A stretch of 64,000 bases of DNA from Sphingopyxis witflariensis (GTDB taxonomy: Bacteria; Pseudomonadota; Alphaproteobacteria; Sphingomonadales; Sphingomonadaceae): contig NZ_NISJ01000014.1 of assembly GCF_002205635.1 (NCBI RefSeq), forward strand, positions 1 through 64,000. The letters are read 5' to 3'. Below, piece after piece: positions 27,580 to 36,857 of this stretch; within the stretch, counting starts at the first letter, position 1; the number at the start of each line of letters is the position of its first letter. The position numbers and the translations under genes were made by a program. A model generated the notes under the pieces. It worked only from the letters and a program-made list of their open reading frames with translations, did no database searches and was not told the origin of the DNA.

Positions 27580-28584
27580 ATGGATAAAATTCAACAACTG
27601 ATGGCGCGCGGCACCGACCTGCTGGGCAGCGACTATGCTATTCTTTGCGGTGCGATGAGCTGGGTTTCCGAACGCAACCTCGTCAGCGCGATCAGCAACG
27701 CCGGCGGCTTTGGCGTCATCGCCTGCGGCGCGATGAACCCGCAGCAGCTGGATGCAGAAATTGCCGCAACCAAGGCGCTCGCGACCCGCAATTTCGGCGT
27801 CAATCTGATCACCATGCACCCGCAATTGTTCGAACTGATCGACGTCTGTGCCAAGCATGGCGTCGGCCATGTCGTTCTCGCGGGCGGCCTGCCGCCCAAG
27901 GGCAGTCTCGAGGCGATCAAGGCATCGGGCGCGAAAGTCATCTGCTTTGCGCCCACGCTGGCGATGGGCAAAAAACTCGTGCGCTCGGGCGTCGACGCGC
28001 TGGTGATCGAGGGAATGGAGGCCGGCGGCCACATTGGCCCCGTCTCGACCAGCGTGCTGGCGCAGGAAATCCTGCCGACGCTCGCCGAAGAAGTCCCGAT
28101 CTTCGTCGCGGGCGGCATCGGTCGCGGCGAGGCGATCGCCGCCTATCTCGAAATGGGCGCGTCGGGCGTCCAGCTTGGCACCCGCTTCGTCTGTGCGACC
28201 GAAAGCATCGCGCATCCGAACTTCAAAAAGGCCTTCATGCGCGCCTCCGCGCGCGAAGCCGTCGCGAGCGTCCAGATCGACCCCCGCCTGCCCGTCATTC
28301 CCGTCCGCGCGCTCAAAAATGCGGGGACCGAGGCGTTTACCGTCAAGCAGCGCGAGGTCGCCAACATGCTCGACAGCGGGCAGGTTGACATGGCGGCCGC
28401 ACAGTTGGAAATCGAACATTATTGGGCCGGTGCGCTGCGCCGCGCCGTGATCGACGGCGACGTCGAAAACGGATCGTTAATGGCAGGGCAATCTGTCGGC
28501 ATGGTATCGGAAGAAGAGAGCGTCGCGGCAATCATCGCGTCGCTGGTGCAACAGGCCGCTGCCGCGTTGCATGCTCGGGGTTGA
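27580..28584 (+). CDS. Nitronate monooxygenase / 2-nitropropane dioxygenase-like FMN protein
   Basis: A 334-residue TIM-barrel flavoprotein. GAMSWVSERNLVSAISNAGGFGVIACGAMNP forms the FMN-binding start. VIEGMEAGGHIGPVST holds the catalytic His. VAGGIGRGEAIAAYLEMGASGVQLGTRFVCATES is the phosphate-binding end of the barrel. Family members oxidise alkyl nitronates or, as FabK-type enzymes, reduce enoyl-ACP. The HxGP motif and adjacent residues favour the nitronate monooxygenase class. Start at ATG 27580 with GCAGGG upstream. It is divergent from the DUF2292 gene. Confidence 0.85.
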   Translation: MDKIQQLMARGTDLLGSDYAILCGAMSWVSERNLVSAISNAGGFGVIACGAMNPQQLDAEIAATKALATRNFGVNLITMHPQLFELIDVCAKHGVGHVVLAGGLPPKGSLEAIKASGAKVICFAPTLAMGKKLVRSGVDALVIEGMEAGGHIGPVSTSVLAQEILPTLAEEVPIFVAGGIGRGEAIAAYLEMGASGVQLGTRFVCATESIAHPNFKKAFMRASAREAVASVQIDPRLPVIPVRALKNAGTEAFTVKQREVANMLDSGQVDMAAAQLEIEHYWAGALRRAVIDGDVENGSLMAGQSVGMVSEEESVAAIIASLVQQAAAALHARG

Positions 28585-28616
28585 AGCCGCAAGACGTTAC
28601 GGCTGGGGAGAATATC

Positions 28617-29336
28617 ATGAATTTGTCGCGTAAGATCATCGTCGCCGGTTTGCTCGCGAGCGTCGCCGCCTGCGCACCCAAGCCCGTCGCGCCGCCTCCG
28701 CCGCCGGTGCTGCCGCCGGTCGCCATCGTCATCCCGCCGCGGCCGATGCCGCCCGGCAATGCCGCAGTCACGCAAATCCTGCCCGCGCGCGGGATCGACG
28801 GCCGCTTTGTGACGGCGAACAGCAATGTCACCGGCGACCGCGCCTTCTGGCAGATGAAGATCGCGCTGAACGTCGCCGCAATCGGCTGCCGCGGCCCCGA
28901 GGAAGCGACGCTGGTTTCGGCCTATAACAATATCATCAAGACCCACGGCAAGACGATCCGGTCGACCGAAAAGACGGTGATCTCGCAGCTCGGCAAGGAA
29001 ATGCGCACCAATGGCACCGCCGCGCGCGACAAATTGTCGACGCAGTTGTTCAACTATTTCGCCCAGCCGCCGGCGCAGCGCGCTTTCTGCCCGCGCGCCA
29101 ATGAGGTCGCGCAACTGGTCGCGAGCACCCCGGCCGCGCAGGTCATCACGGACGCTCCGACGCATCTCGCCCGGCTCAACCAGCCCTTCCTCGACTTTTA
29201 TGAAGCCTATGCCAAATATCAGTCCGATGCCGTCGCGTGGGACGCCAAATATGCCCCGCCGCCGCCAATCATGAGCGCCCCGGCGCCCATGAACCCGGTT
29301 GGTCTGTCGTCGACAACGACGACAAACAGCAACTGA
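28617..29336 (+). CDS. Proline-rich lipoprotein, unknown function
   Basis: A 239-residue protein whose signal peptide ends in a lipobox (SVAAC, Cys at residue 19). A Pro-rich linker (APPPPPVLPPVAIVIPPRP) follows, then a helical domain from about residue 50 with two cysteines (IGCRG and AFCPRA) and AFWQMKIALNVAAIGCRGPEE. GGGGAG precedes ATG 28617. It is 32 bp downstream of the nitronate monooxygenase gene and probably cotranscribed with it. I recognise no named family; homologues seem confined to sphingomonads (impression, not searched). Confidence 0.75.
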   Translation: MNLSRKIIVAGLLASVAACAPKPVAPPPPPVLPPVAIVIPPRPMPPGNAAVTQILPARGIDGRFVTANSNVTGDRAFWQMKIALNVAAIGCRGPEEATLVSAYNNIIKTHGKTIRSTEKTVISQLGKEMRTNGTAARDKLSTQLFNYFAQPPAQRAFCPRANEVAQLVASTPAAQVITDAPTHLARLNQPFLDFYEAYAKYQSDAVAWDAKYAPPPPIMSAPAPMNPVGLSSTTTTNSN

Positions 29337-29426
29337 CGCGCCGCTTCATCCGGCCCAAGAAGAGATTGGCGACGGTCGCGCGCGCAGCAATGGCGCGCGG
29401 GCTGCGCATCTGTTAGCAGGGCTGCA

Positions 29427-31724
29427 ATGACCAACGCCCCGCTTCCGCCTTCGTCGGCCGCCCAATCGGCGCGCACCATCTTGACCCGGTTGCACGAGGT
29501 CATGGCATCGCGCACCAATGCACAGGGCAAGCTCAATCAGGTCGTCGGAATCATCGGCGAATGTCTGAACAGCGAAGTCTGTTCCATCTATCTGCTGCGC
29601 GATGGCGCGCTGGAACTCTATGCCACGCGCGGACTGAAGCAGGAGGCGGTGCACGTCACCCGCCTCGGCCTCGGCGAAGGCCTCGTCGGCATGATCGCCG
29701 ACCAGATCGAGACGCTGAACCTCGACGAAGCCGCATCGCACCCCGACTTTTCCTATCGCCCCGAAACCGGCGAGGAATTGTTCCACAGCTTTGCCGGCGT
29801 GCCGATCATCCGCCGCGAACGCGCGGTCGGGGTGCTGTGCGTCCAGCATAGCGACCCGCGCCGCTATGCCGATATCGAGATTGAGACGCTGCAGACCGTC
29901 GCCATGGTCCTGTCCGAACTCATCTCCAACGCCGACCTCGTCGATACCGCCGCGCGCACCGACGCCGCGACCGCCGACCAGTCGGCGCAGCGCCTGACCG
30001 GCCAAAAGCTCGTCGACGGCATGGGCGCCGGAATCGCCGTGTTCCACCAGCCGCGCATCACGATCGAACATACCGTCGCCGACGATATCGAGGCCGAACG
30101 CCACCGCGTCTACGCCGCCTTCGACAAGATGCGCGAACAGATTGACCGCATGACCAGCCAGGCCGAATTCGGCGTCGGCGGCGAGCATGACGAGGTTCTC
30201 GAAACCTACAAGATGTTCGCCTATGACGAAGGCTGGTCGCGCCGGATCAACGAGGCGATCGACAGTGGCCTGACCGCCGAGGCGGCAATCGAGCGCGTCC
30301 AGCAACGCACCCGGATGCGGATGCGCCAGATCGATGATGCCCTGCTTCGCGACCGCATGCACGATCTGGAGGATCTGTCGAACCGGCTGATCCGCATCGT
30401 GTCGGGCCAGATGGGCACCGCGGCGCAAATGGGCCTGCGGCAGGATTCGATCCTGATCGCGCGCAACCTCGGCCCCGCCGAACTGCTCGAATATGATCGC
30501 CGCCGCCTGAAAGGCGTGGTGCTCGAGGAAGGCTCGCTCACCGCGCACGTCATCATCGTCGCGCGCGCCATGGGTGTGCCCGTGCTCGGCCGCGTGCGCG
30601 ATGTCCGCACCTCGATCCGCGAAGGCGACCTGCTGCTGATCGACACCGCGACCGGGACGCTTCATGTGCGCCCGACGCAGGCGGTGCAGGACGCCTTCGA
30701 AGCCCGGTTGGAAGTGTCGCAAAAACGGCGCGCCAACCTCGCCTCGCTGCGCGACCTGCCCGCGATCACCAAGGATGGCGTCCCGATCGAGTTGATGATC
30801 AACGCCGGGCTGCGCGAGGATGTCGCCGCGCTCGACCTGACCGGCGCAAACGGCATCGGCCTGTTCCGCACCGAATTCCAGTTTCTGGTATCGGCGACGC
30901 TGCCGTCGCGCGACCGCCAGCAACGGCTCTATCGCGACGTGCTCGACGCCGCCGGCGACCGGCCGGTGATTTTCCGAACGGTCGATATCGGCGGCGACAA
31001 GGCCCTGCCCTATATGAATGCCGGCGACTCCGCGCAGGAAGAAAATCCGGCGATGGGCTGGCGCGCGCTGCGCCTCGCGCTCGAACGCGAAGGGCTGCTG
31101 AAGGTTCAGGCGCGGGCGTTGATGGAGGCGGCCGCCGGGCGGACGCTCAACGTCATGTTCCCGATGGTCTCCGAACCGTGGGAATATGAAGCCGCGCGCA
31201 ACCTGTTTGTCGGGCAGCGCGCCTGGCTGGCCAGCCACAACAAGAAATTGCCGATCGCGATCCGCTATGGCGCGATGCTGGAGGTTCCGGGACTTCTCGA
31301 AACGCTCGACCTGATGCTGCCGCACCTCGATTTCCTGTCGGTCGGGACGAACGATCTGACCCAGTTCCTGTTCGCCGCCGACCGCGCGCACCCCCGGCTT
31401 GCCGAACGCTATGACTGGCTCTCGCCGACGGTCATGCGCTACCTCTCGCGTGTCGTGAAGACCGTCGCGGGATCGCGGGTCGCGCTGGGCGTCTGCGGCG
31501 AAATGGGCGGCCGGCCGCTGGAGGCGATGGCGCTGCTCGGCATCGGCATCGAACGCCTGTCGATTACCCCGGCCGGTGTCGGACCGGTCAAGGCGATGAT
31601 CCGCTCGCTCGATCTTGGCGCGCTGCGCGAAGCCATCCCCGCGATCCTCGCCCAGCCCGCGTCCAACCCGCGTGGCCAATATCAGGACTGGGCGCTCAAG
31701 CATGGCGTCGACCTCGGCGACTGA
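29427..31724 (+). CDS. ptsP: Phosphoenolpyruvate-protein phosphotransferase PtsP (EI-Ntr)
   Basis: A 765-residue enzyme I of the nitrogen-type phosphotransferase relay, passing phosphate from PEP to NPr. The N-terminal GAF domain (about 20-165) is the glutamine/alpha-ketoglutarate-sensing part. The phosphohistidine domain has EEGSLTAHVIIVARAMGVPVLG with the active His. The PEP-binding barrel has GIGLFRTEFQFL, FRTVDIGGDK, LEVPG and VGTNDLTQFLFAADR. It is full length. No ptsN, ptsO or hpr gene is in the window. Likely monocistronic, with its start 90 bp after the lipoprotein gene. Confidence 0.95.
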   Translation: MTNAPLPPSSAAQSARTILTRLHEVMASRTNAQGKLNQVVGIIGECLNSEVCSIYLLRDGALELYATRGLKQEAVHVTRLGLGEGLVGMIADQIETLNLDEAASHPDFSYRPETGEELFHSFAGVPIIRRERAVGVLCVQHSDPRRYADIEIETLQTVAMVLSELISNADLVDTAARTDAATADQSAQRLTGQKLVDGMGAGIAVFHQPRITIEHTVADDIEAERHRVYAAFDKMREQIDRMTSQAEFGVGGEHDEVLETYKMFAYDEGWSRRINEAIDSGLTAEAAIERVQQRTRMRMRQIDDALLRDRMHDLEDLSNRLIRIVSGQMGTAAQMGLRQDSILIARNLGPAELLEYDRRRLKGVVLEEGSLTAHVIIVARAMGVPVLGRVRDVRTSIREGDLLLIDTATGTLHVRPTQAVQDAFEARLEVSQKRRANLASLRDLPAITKDGVPIELMINAGLREDVAALDLTGANGIGLFRTEFQFLVSATLPSRDRQQRLYRDVLDAAGDRPVIFRTVDIGGDKALPYMNAGDSAQEENPAMGWRALRLALEREGLLKVQARALMEAAAGRTLNVMFPMVSEPWEYEAARNLFVGQRAWLASHNKKLPIAIRYGAMLEVPGLLETLDLMLPHLDFLSVGTNDLTQFLFAADRAHPRLAERYDWLSPTVMRYLSRVVKTVAGSRVALGVCGEMGGRPLEAMALLGIGIERLSITPAGVGPVKAMIRSLDLGALREAIPAILAQPASNPRGQYQDWALKHGVDLGD

Positions 31725-31794
31725 GTTCCCCGACGATTGCGTCAACACTGATGTTTATGATATGTTCTCATCATCAAACGTGAGGAGAAACCAG

Positions 31795-32211
31795 ATGACC
31801 GATTCGAGCCCGCGCGCCAGCGGCCAATGCCATTGCGGCGCCATTCGCTATTCAATGCCGACCGCGGTCGAGCATCACGCCCTGTGCAATTGTCAGGATT
31901 GCCGCCGCCATTCGGGCGCGCCGCTCGTCGGCTGGGCGCTCGTCGGGCAGGATGAACTCGACGTCAGCGGCACGCCGAAAATCTATGAATCGTCGGAAAA
32001 CGGCCGCCGCCATTTCTGCGGCGACTGCGGCACGGGGCTTTTCTATACCAATGAAGCGATCTTCCCCGGCAAGATCGACGTCCAGTCGGCGACGCTCGAT
32101 GACCCCGACCTGATCCCGCCGGGCGCACAGATCCAGACCGCCGAACGCATCGGCTGGATGGAGAGGCTGAACGACCTGCCCGCGTTCGAACGCTATCCGC
32201 CTTTCGAATAG
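31795..32211 (+). CDS. GFA/CENP-V-domain zinc protein
   Basis: A 138-residue protein of the glutathione-dependent formaldehyde-activating enzyme-like fold. Zinc-binding cysteines are seen in GQCHCGAIRY, ALCNCQDCRRHSG and HFCGDCGTGLFY. TGAGGAGAAACC precedes ATG 31795. Most bacterial GFA-fold proteins have no proven enzyme activity; the name reflects the fold only. No formaldehyde or glutathione metabolism gene is adjacent. A second protein with a related Cys pattern lies at 46755. Confidence 0.85.
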   Translation: MTDSSPRASGQCHCGAIRYSMPTAVEHHALCNCQDCRRHSGAPLVGWALVGQDELDVSGTPKIYESSENGRRHFCGDCGTGLFYTNEAIFPGKIDVQSATLDDPDLIPPGAQIQTAERIGWMERLNDLPAFERYPPFE

Positions 32212-32247
32212 ACGTGTCGACTTTGGAGTGGGAAGCGGGCGTTGCCA

Positions 32248-32385
32248 ATCCTCCCTGTCGCGAAGCGATGGGGAGGGGGACCGCCGCGAAGCGGTGGTGG
32301 AGGGGCAGCGACGTCAGCGCCAAAGCCCCTCCGTCAGCCGCCTACGGCGACTGCCACCTCCCCATGCCTGCGGCACAGGGAGGAT
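32248..32385. repeat. Dispersed repeat family A, complete copy
   Basis: The left half is AATCCTCCCTGTCGCGAAGCG followed by ATGGGGAGGGGGACCGCCGC, a gcgaagcggtggtggaggggc arm, a short centre, then a right half ending CCCCATGCCTGCGGCACAGGGAGGATT. The outermost arms are inverted. Other copies are at 40546-40679, 55260-55320 (left half only), 59349-59484 and 46654-46690 (core only). The gap 32212-32593 holds only this and the next repeat; I see no gene in it. Confidence 0.85.
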
Positions 32386-32447
32386 TTTCACGTCCGCAAC
32401 TGGGTTGAAAGCTCGACGTCCGCTTCGGGTCGCTTCCTGCCCTTCCA

Positions 32448-32533
32448 GTTCCCCGGCGAAAGCCGGGGCCCAGAGAGCTTCATTGTAAACGCCGGTTTCA
32501 TCGCGCTCTGGACCCCGGCTTTCGCCGGGGAAC
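32448..32533. repeat. Dispersed repeat family C, divergent copy
   Basis: GTTCCCCGGCGAAAGCCGGGG and the complementary CCCCGGCTTTCGCCGGGGAAC flank a 45-base centre, each arm itself a hairpin with a GAAA loop. It is related to the CCCCGCGAAAGCGGGG units at 49179, 52233 and 59513. Confidence 0.75.
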
Positions 32534-32593
32534 GGCTGCTTCCGGTCGTTAGCTGTCATCGCTATTCAAACCCTATGATCGCTAGGCAAGCGA

Positions 32594-33946
32594 TCAACCG
32601 GCCCGGTCGGCCGCAACGACGGCCTTGACGAGCGCCGCGATATCGAGGCGTTCGGCGGCATCGTCATAGCCCTGACGAACGATCACCAGCCGACGCGACG
32701 GGATGACGACCAGATACTGGCCGCGATTGCCGAAGGCGCCGAACGCGTCACCGGGGATGCCGTCCGATTTGTTCAAAAGCCAGAAACCCGCGCCATAGCC
32801 GAAGGGACCATCGGGCTGCGGCCCGCCGGGCGTCGTGACGAAATGGCGCCAGTTTTCGGGCAGCAGCCGCTCGCCATTCCATAGTCCGTCATTCTGATAG
32901 AGCAGCCCCAGCCGCGCAAGATCGCGCGCGGTCGTCGATACCTGGCTCGACAGGATATAATCGCCATCCTTGTCATGTTCGGCGAAGGTTCGCGTCATCC
33001 CGATCTTGTCGAAAAAGGCCGCCGGATCGAGCGCCCGTCCCGGCGCCTTCTGCTGCATCGCGCCGAGCGATTGCACCGCGAGCAACGTGTCGTTGTTGGC
33101 GTAGCGATAACGGCTTCCCGGCTGATGGAGCAGCGGCCATTGCACCGTCCATTGGCGCACCGATGCACCGCCCATATAGATGGCGTCGGTGCGGTTTCCC
33201 GCCGTATCGCTGGTCAGGCCGCTCGCCATGCGCAGCAACTGCTCGGTCGTGATCGCGGCGCGCGGGTCGCCGGGGCTCTGCCATTCGGCGATCGCCGCGG
33301 GCGCGGCCACATCGAACTGGCCGCGCTGGACGGCATGGCCGATCAACGTCGCGGCCATCGACTTGGCGACCGAGAAGGTGCGCTGCGCGCTGTGCGGGCC
33401 ATGCCCCGGCTGATACCATTCGAAGCCGATCCGTCCGTCCTTGACGATCAACAGCGAACTGGTTCGCCCGCCGAAGCCCGCGCGCTTCGTGCCGATCGCG
33501 CCAAACCCCGCGACCGGTGCCACGGCCTTCTGATCACCCAGCGGCCATAATCTGTCGTCGAGCTTCGCCCGACCGCGATTCAGAAAGCCATCAATCCGCG
33601 CTGGCATGGCACCAATCGGCAGGGTGATGCAGCCTTCGCGGCTGTCCCACGCTGCAATGCGCGGCGGCATATCGTCGCGGTAAGTGACGCTGACCCGCTT
33701 CGCCTTGTCGTCGATATCGGCCTTGATTGCGCGGACATCGGCCTCGATCTCGGGATAGATATGGGTGAGTTCGTCGCGCTCGATATCGGCGAGCGACTTG
33801 CCCGCACCATTCCAAAGCGCCGAACAGGTGACGCCGGCGCGATAACCCGCCGCCCACGCGCGGTTAATTTCGGCATTGGCATCGGCGGCGTGCGCGGGCA
33901 GCGCGGCCGCGGCGAGCGCGAGGCCAAAGGTCAGACGGCGCAGCAT
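32594..33946 (-). CDS. Serine hydrolase, beta-lactamase/class C PBP fold
   Basis: A 450-residue secreted protein with a signal peptide (LTFGLALAAAALPAHAADA). The beta-lactamase domain runs from about residue 155. Ser-Val-Ala-Lys in RTFSVAKSM is the SxxK nucleophile motif, YRYANND provides the Tyr-x-Asn-type motif, and FGNRGQYLVV is the third-motif region, with Gly-Asn in place of Lys/His-x-Gly. ATG 33946 lies one base after the stop of the upstream gene. The substrate could be a D-amino peptide or an ester; a true beta-lactamase is unlikely. Confidence 0.82.
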   Translation of the reverse strand: MLRRLTFGLALAAAALPAHAADANAEINRAWAAGYRAGVTCSALWNGAGKSLADIERDELTHIYPEIEADVRAIKADIDDKAKRVSVTYRDDMPPRIAAWDSREGCITLPIGAMPARIDGFLNRGRAKLDDRLWPLGDQKAVAPVAGFGAIGTKRAGFGGRTSSLLIVKDGRIGFEWYQPGHGPHSAQRTFSVAKSMAATLIGHAVQRGQFDVAAPAAIAEWQSPGDPRAAITTEQLLRMASGLTSDTAGNRTDAIYMGGASVRQWTVQWPLLHQPGSRYRYANNDTLLAVQSLGAMQQKAPGRALDPAAFFDKIGMTRTFAEHDKDGDYILSSQVSTTARDLARLGLLYQNDGLWNGERLLPENWRHFVTTPGGPQPDGPFGYGAGFWLLNKSDGIPGDAFGAFGNRGQYLVVIPSRRLVIVRQGYDDAAERLDIAALVKAVVAADRAG

Positions 33947-33947
33947 C

Positions 33948-34301
33948 TCAGGGCCGCTCGCCAAAGGCCTGCCGCTGCGGCTTTTTGGCGCGGTCCCACC
34001 ATGCGCGGCGGATGACATCGGCGACGCGTTCGGGATCGGCCGATCCGAAATGCACGAGCAACGCGTGCCAGCCTTCATAATGTGGGGTCTGCCAGAAAGT
34101 CTCGGGATCGGTTTCAAGCAAAATCTCCTTTTCGTCGGGCTTGCACATCACGGCAAAACTGCCGGGCTCGCGCCCCGGCGACGCCAGCGCCTTGCCGTTG
34201 AGTTTCGGACAGGGGGTGCCATAGAAAGGCGCCATTTCGACATCGGGCAGGCTGCACGCGAAAGCGACCACATCGTCCCAATTGCCGAATATTGGCCGCA
34301 T
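33948..34301 (-). CDS. MmcQ/YjbR-family protein
   Basis: A 117-residue single-domain protein. WDDVVAFACSLPDVEMAPFYGTPCPKLNGKALAS and the C-terminal WHALLVHFGSADPERVADVIRRAWWDRA match MmcQ/YjbR (CyaY-like DNA-binding fold). It lies between rarA and the serine hydrolase with near-contiguous spacing (18 bp and 1 bp), suggesting one transcript. The molecular role is not established for the family. Confidence 0.8.
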   Translation of the reverse strand: MRPIFGNWDDVVAFACSLPDVEMAPFYGTPCPKLNGKALASPGREPGSFAVMCKPDEKEILLETDPETFWQTPHYEGWHALLVHFGSADPERVADVIRRAWWDRAKKPQRQAFGERP

Positions 34302-34319
34302 TCCCCTGCCCCGTTTACC

Positions 34320-35642
34320 CTATTCTCCGCGCTGGCGGCGCTGCTCGTCCCACCAGGCGAGCCGCTCGCCGATCCGCTTTTCGAAACCGCGATCGACCGG
34401 GCGGTAAAAATCGACGGGCGCCATCGCGTCGGGCCAGTAATTGTCGCCCGAAAAACCCTCGGGCGCGTCATGATCATAGCTATAGCCCGCGCCATAGCCC
34501 AAATCCTTCATCAGCTTCGTCGGGGCGTTGAGGATGTTCGCGGGCGGTGCCAGCGATCCGGTCTCGCGCGCCGCCGCCCACGCCGCTTTCTGCGCCGCAT
34601 AGGCCGCGTTCGACTTGGGCGCGGTCGCGCAATAGAGGCACGCCTGGACGATCGCGAGCTCGCCCTCGGGCGACCCCAGGAATTGATAGGCGTCTTTCGC
34701 GGCGAGGCACTGGATCAGCGCCTGCGGGTCGGCGAGCCCGATATCCTCGCTCGCGAAGCGAACAATGCGGCGAAGAACGTACAGCGGCTCCTCGCCCGCC
34801 ACCAGCATCCGCGCGAGCCAATAGAGCGACGCCTGCGGGTCCGACCCCCGCATCGCCTTATGCAGCGCCGAAATCAGATTATAATGGCCGTCGCGATCCT
34901 TGTCATAGACGGGCATGCGGCGGTGCAGGAATTGCGCCAGCTCGGCGGGGTCAAGCGGGGTATCGATGCTCGCCGCGAACAGCGTTTCGACCTGATTGAG
35001 CAGGAAACGACCATCACCGTCGGCGCTGACGATCAGCGCCCCGCGCGCATCGTCAGTCACCGGCAGGCGGCGGCCGACTTCGGCTTCGGCGCGTTCGACC
35101 AGCGTCGCAAGCGCGGCTTCGTCCAGCCGTTGGAGCACCAGCACCTGCGCGCGCGACAGCAGCGCCGCGTTGAGCGCAAAGCTCGGATTCTCGGTCGTCG
35201 CCCCGACCAGCACCACAGTACCGCGTTCGACATAGGGCAGGAAACCATCCTGCTGCGCGCGGTTGAAGCGATGGATTTCGTCCACGAAAAGCAGGGTTCG
35301 CTTGCCCGCCGTCGCCATCTTCTCGGCCTCGGCGAACGCCTTTTTCAGATCGGCGACGCCCGAAAACACCGCCGACAGCGCGGCAAAGCGCATCCCCACC
35401 GCTTCGGCGAGCAGCCGTGCGATCGTCGTCTTTCCCGTTCCCGGCGGTCCCCAGAGGATGATCGACGACAATTGCCCCGCCGCGACCATCCGCCCGATCG
35501 CCCCCTCAGCGCCGGTCAGATGCTCCTGCCCGACGACGTCGGACAGTGCGCGCGGGCGCAATCGTTCGGCGAGCGGGACCGGGCCGGTCGCAGCGCCACT
35601 CTCAACGGGCGCATCGTCGCCGAACAAGTCCCCGGCCACCAC
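34320..35642 (-). CDS. rarA: Replication-associated recombination AAA+ ATPase RarA (MgsA)
   Basis: A 440-residue clamp-loader-like AAA+ ATPase acting at stalled forks. It has Walker A in LWGPPGTGKTTIARLL, Walker B in LLFVDEIHRFNRAQQDGFLP, sensor 1 in LVGATTENPSF and a C-terminal MgsA tetramerisation domain (RGSDPQASLYWLARMLVAGEEPLYVLRR). GTG 35642 is the start; four bases separate it from the stop of the glycosyltransferase gene. Length matches E. coli RarA (447). Confidence 0.93.
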   Translation of the reverse strand: MVAGDLFGDDAPVESGAATGPVPLAERLRPRALSDVVGQEHLTGAEGAIGRMVAAGQLSSIILWGPPGTGKTTIARLLAEAVGMRFAALSAVFSGVADLKKAFAEAEKMATAGKRTLLFVDEIHRFNRAQQDGFLPYVERGTVVLVGATTENPSFALNAALLSRAQVLVLQRLDEAALATLVERAEAEVGRRLPVTDDARGALIVSADGDGRFLLNQVETLFAASIDTPLDPAELAQFLHRRMPVYDKDRDGHYNLISALHKAMRGSDPQASLYWLARMLVAGEEPLYVLRRIVRFASEDIGLADPQALIQCLAAKDAYQFLGSPEGELAIVQACLYCATAPKSNAAYAAQKAAWAAARETGSLAPPANILNAPTKLMKDLGYGAGYSYDHDAPEGFSGDNYWPDAMAPVDFYRPVDRGFEKRIGERLAWWDEQRRQRGE

Positions 35643-35646
35643 CGCC

Positions 35647-36804
35647 TCAGCCCCGGCGCCGCTGTTTCTGGCGGATCAGGCGCAAATAGGTGTCGGCGAC
35701 CGATTTGTTGATCACGTCCCATCGATAGGCGCCGCTTTCGTGCAGCGCCGCCGCTCCATGCATCGCGCGCAGGGCCCAATCGCGGCAATAAAGTTCCAGA
35801 TCATCGGCAAAACTGCCGATCGAACCCGGTGACACCAGAAAGCCGGTAATGCCATGTTTGACGATGCTCGCGCTGCCGGTCGCGCGCGCCGCCACCACCG
35901 GCAGACCGCACGCCATCGCCTCCAGGGTCACATTGCCAAAGGTTTCGGTCACCGACGGATTGAAGAACATGTCGCACGACGCCAGCGCGCGCGCGAGATC
36001 CTCGCCGCCCTGAAAGCCGACAAATCTGGCGTTGGGCAGCCGCGATTCGAACCATTCGCCCGCCGGCCCCTCGCCGATCACGACAACCTCGTGCGGCACG
36101 CCGCGCCGCTCCAGCTGGTCGATCGTGTCGGCAAAGACGTCGAGCCCCTTTTCCATCACCAGCCGGCCCAGAAAGGCGATGACCGGCGTCTCGTCGGCGA
36201 TGTTCAGCGACTGACGCCACGCCATGTCTCGCCGCCCCGGGTGAAAAATGTCCCGCTCGACGCCGCGGGTCCAGATGCCGATGTCATAGTTCATCCGCTG
36301 TTCGCGCAGCACCTGCGCAAAGCTTTCGGATGGCGCGATCAGCGCGTCGCACTTGCGGTACAACTTGCGCAGCCACGCCACCATGAGCGGTTCGACGAAG
36401 GAGAGATTATAATAGCGGAAATAGGTTTCGAAGCGCGTGTGCACCGAACAGGCGACCGGAAGCTTGCGCCGCCGCGCCCACGCCGCCGCCTGTCGCGACA
36501 CGCGATCGGGGCTGGAAATATGGAGAATATTGGGTGCAAACTCGGCAATATCCTGCCGCACCCGCGACGAAAAAGACACTGGAATACGATATTCGGCACG
36601 CCCCGGAATCGCGAAGGACGGCACGCTGACAAGGTCGCCGGTCGGTTCGAAATCGGGGTTGGCGACGGTCGGCGAATAGACCCGCACCGCCGCTCCCTGC
36701 TCCAGAAGATAGCCGACCAGACGGTTCAGCGCCTTGTTGGCGCCGTCGACCGTCATGTTGTAATTGCCGCTGAAGAGGGCGATGCGTAGATCCGAAACGT
36801 CCAT
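35647..36804 (-). CDS. Family 1 (GT4) glycosyltransferase
   Basis: A 385-residue GT-B enzyme. The N-terminal acceptor domain begins RIALFSGNYNMTVDGANKALNRL. The C-terminal nucleotide-sugar domain has FLGRLVMEKGLDVFADTI and the E-x7-E motif ETFGNVTLEAMACGLPVVA. It resembles the MgtA/PimB-like group that glycosylates lipids such as diacylglycerol or glucuronosyl-glycolipids, so sphingomonad glycosphingolipid or a related membrane glycolipid is a possible product. The next Met-containing start is inside the fold, so ATG 36804 is used. Confidence 0.85.
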   Translation of the reverse strand: MDVSDLRIALFSGNYNMTVDGANKALNRLVGYLLEQGAAVRVYSPTVANPDFEPTGDLVSVPSFAIPGRAEYRIPVSFSSRVRQDIAEFAPNILHISSPDRVSRQAAAWARRRKLPVACSVHTRFETYFRYYNLSFVEPLMVAWLRKLYRKCDALIAPSESFAQVLREQRMNYDIGIWTRGVERDIFHPGRRDMAWRQSLNIADETPVIAFLGRLVMEKGLDVFADTIDQLERRGVPHEVVVIGEGPAGEWFESRLPNARFVGFQGGEDLARALASCDMFFNPSVTETFGNVTLEAMACGLPVVAARATGSASIVKHGITGFLVSPGSIGSFADDLELYCRDWALRAMHGAAALHESGAYRWDVINKSVADTYLRLIRQKQRRRG

Positions 36805-36857
36805 CGCGCCGCGCTAGTCCCATCGCGGCGCAAAGGCAATTGCGTCGGCCATCGCCA

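Noticed and set aside
29346..31748. 800-codon minus-strand frame opposite ptsP
   Set aside because: It mirrors the codon structure of ptsP in GC-rich DNA, has no recognisable domain, and ptsP has complete motifs.
32228..32628. Several reading frames through the repeat block after the GFA gene
   Set aside because: They read through family A and C repeats and give low-complexity products that recur at each repeat copy.
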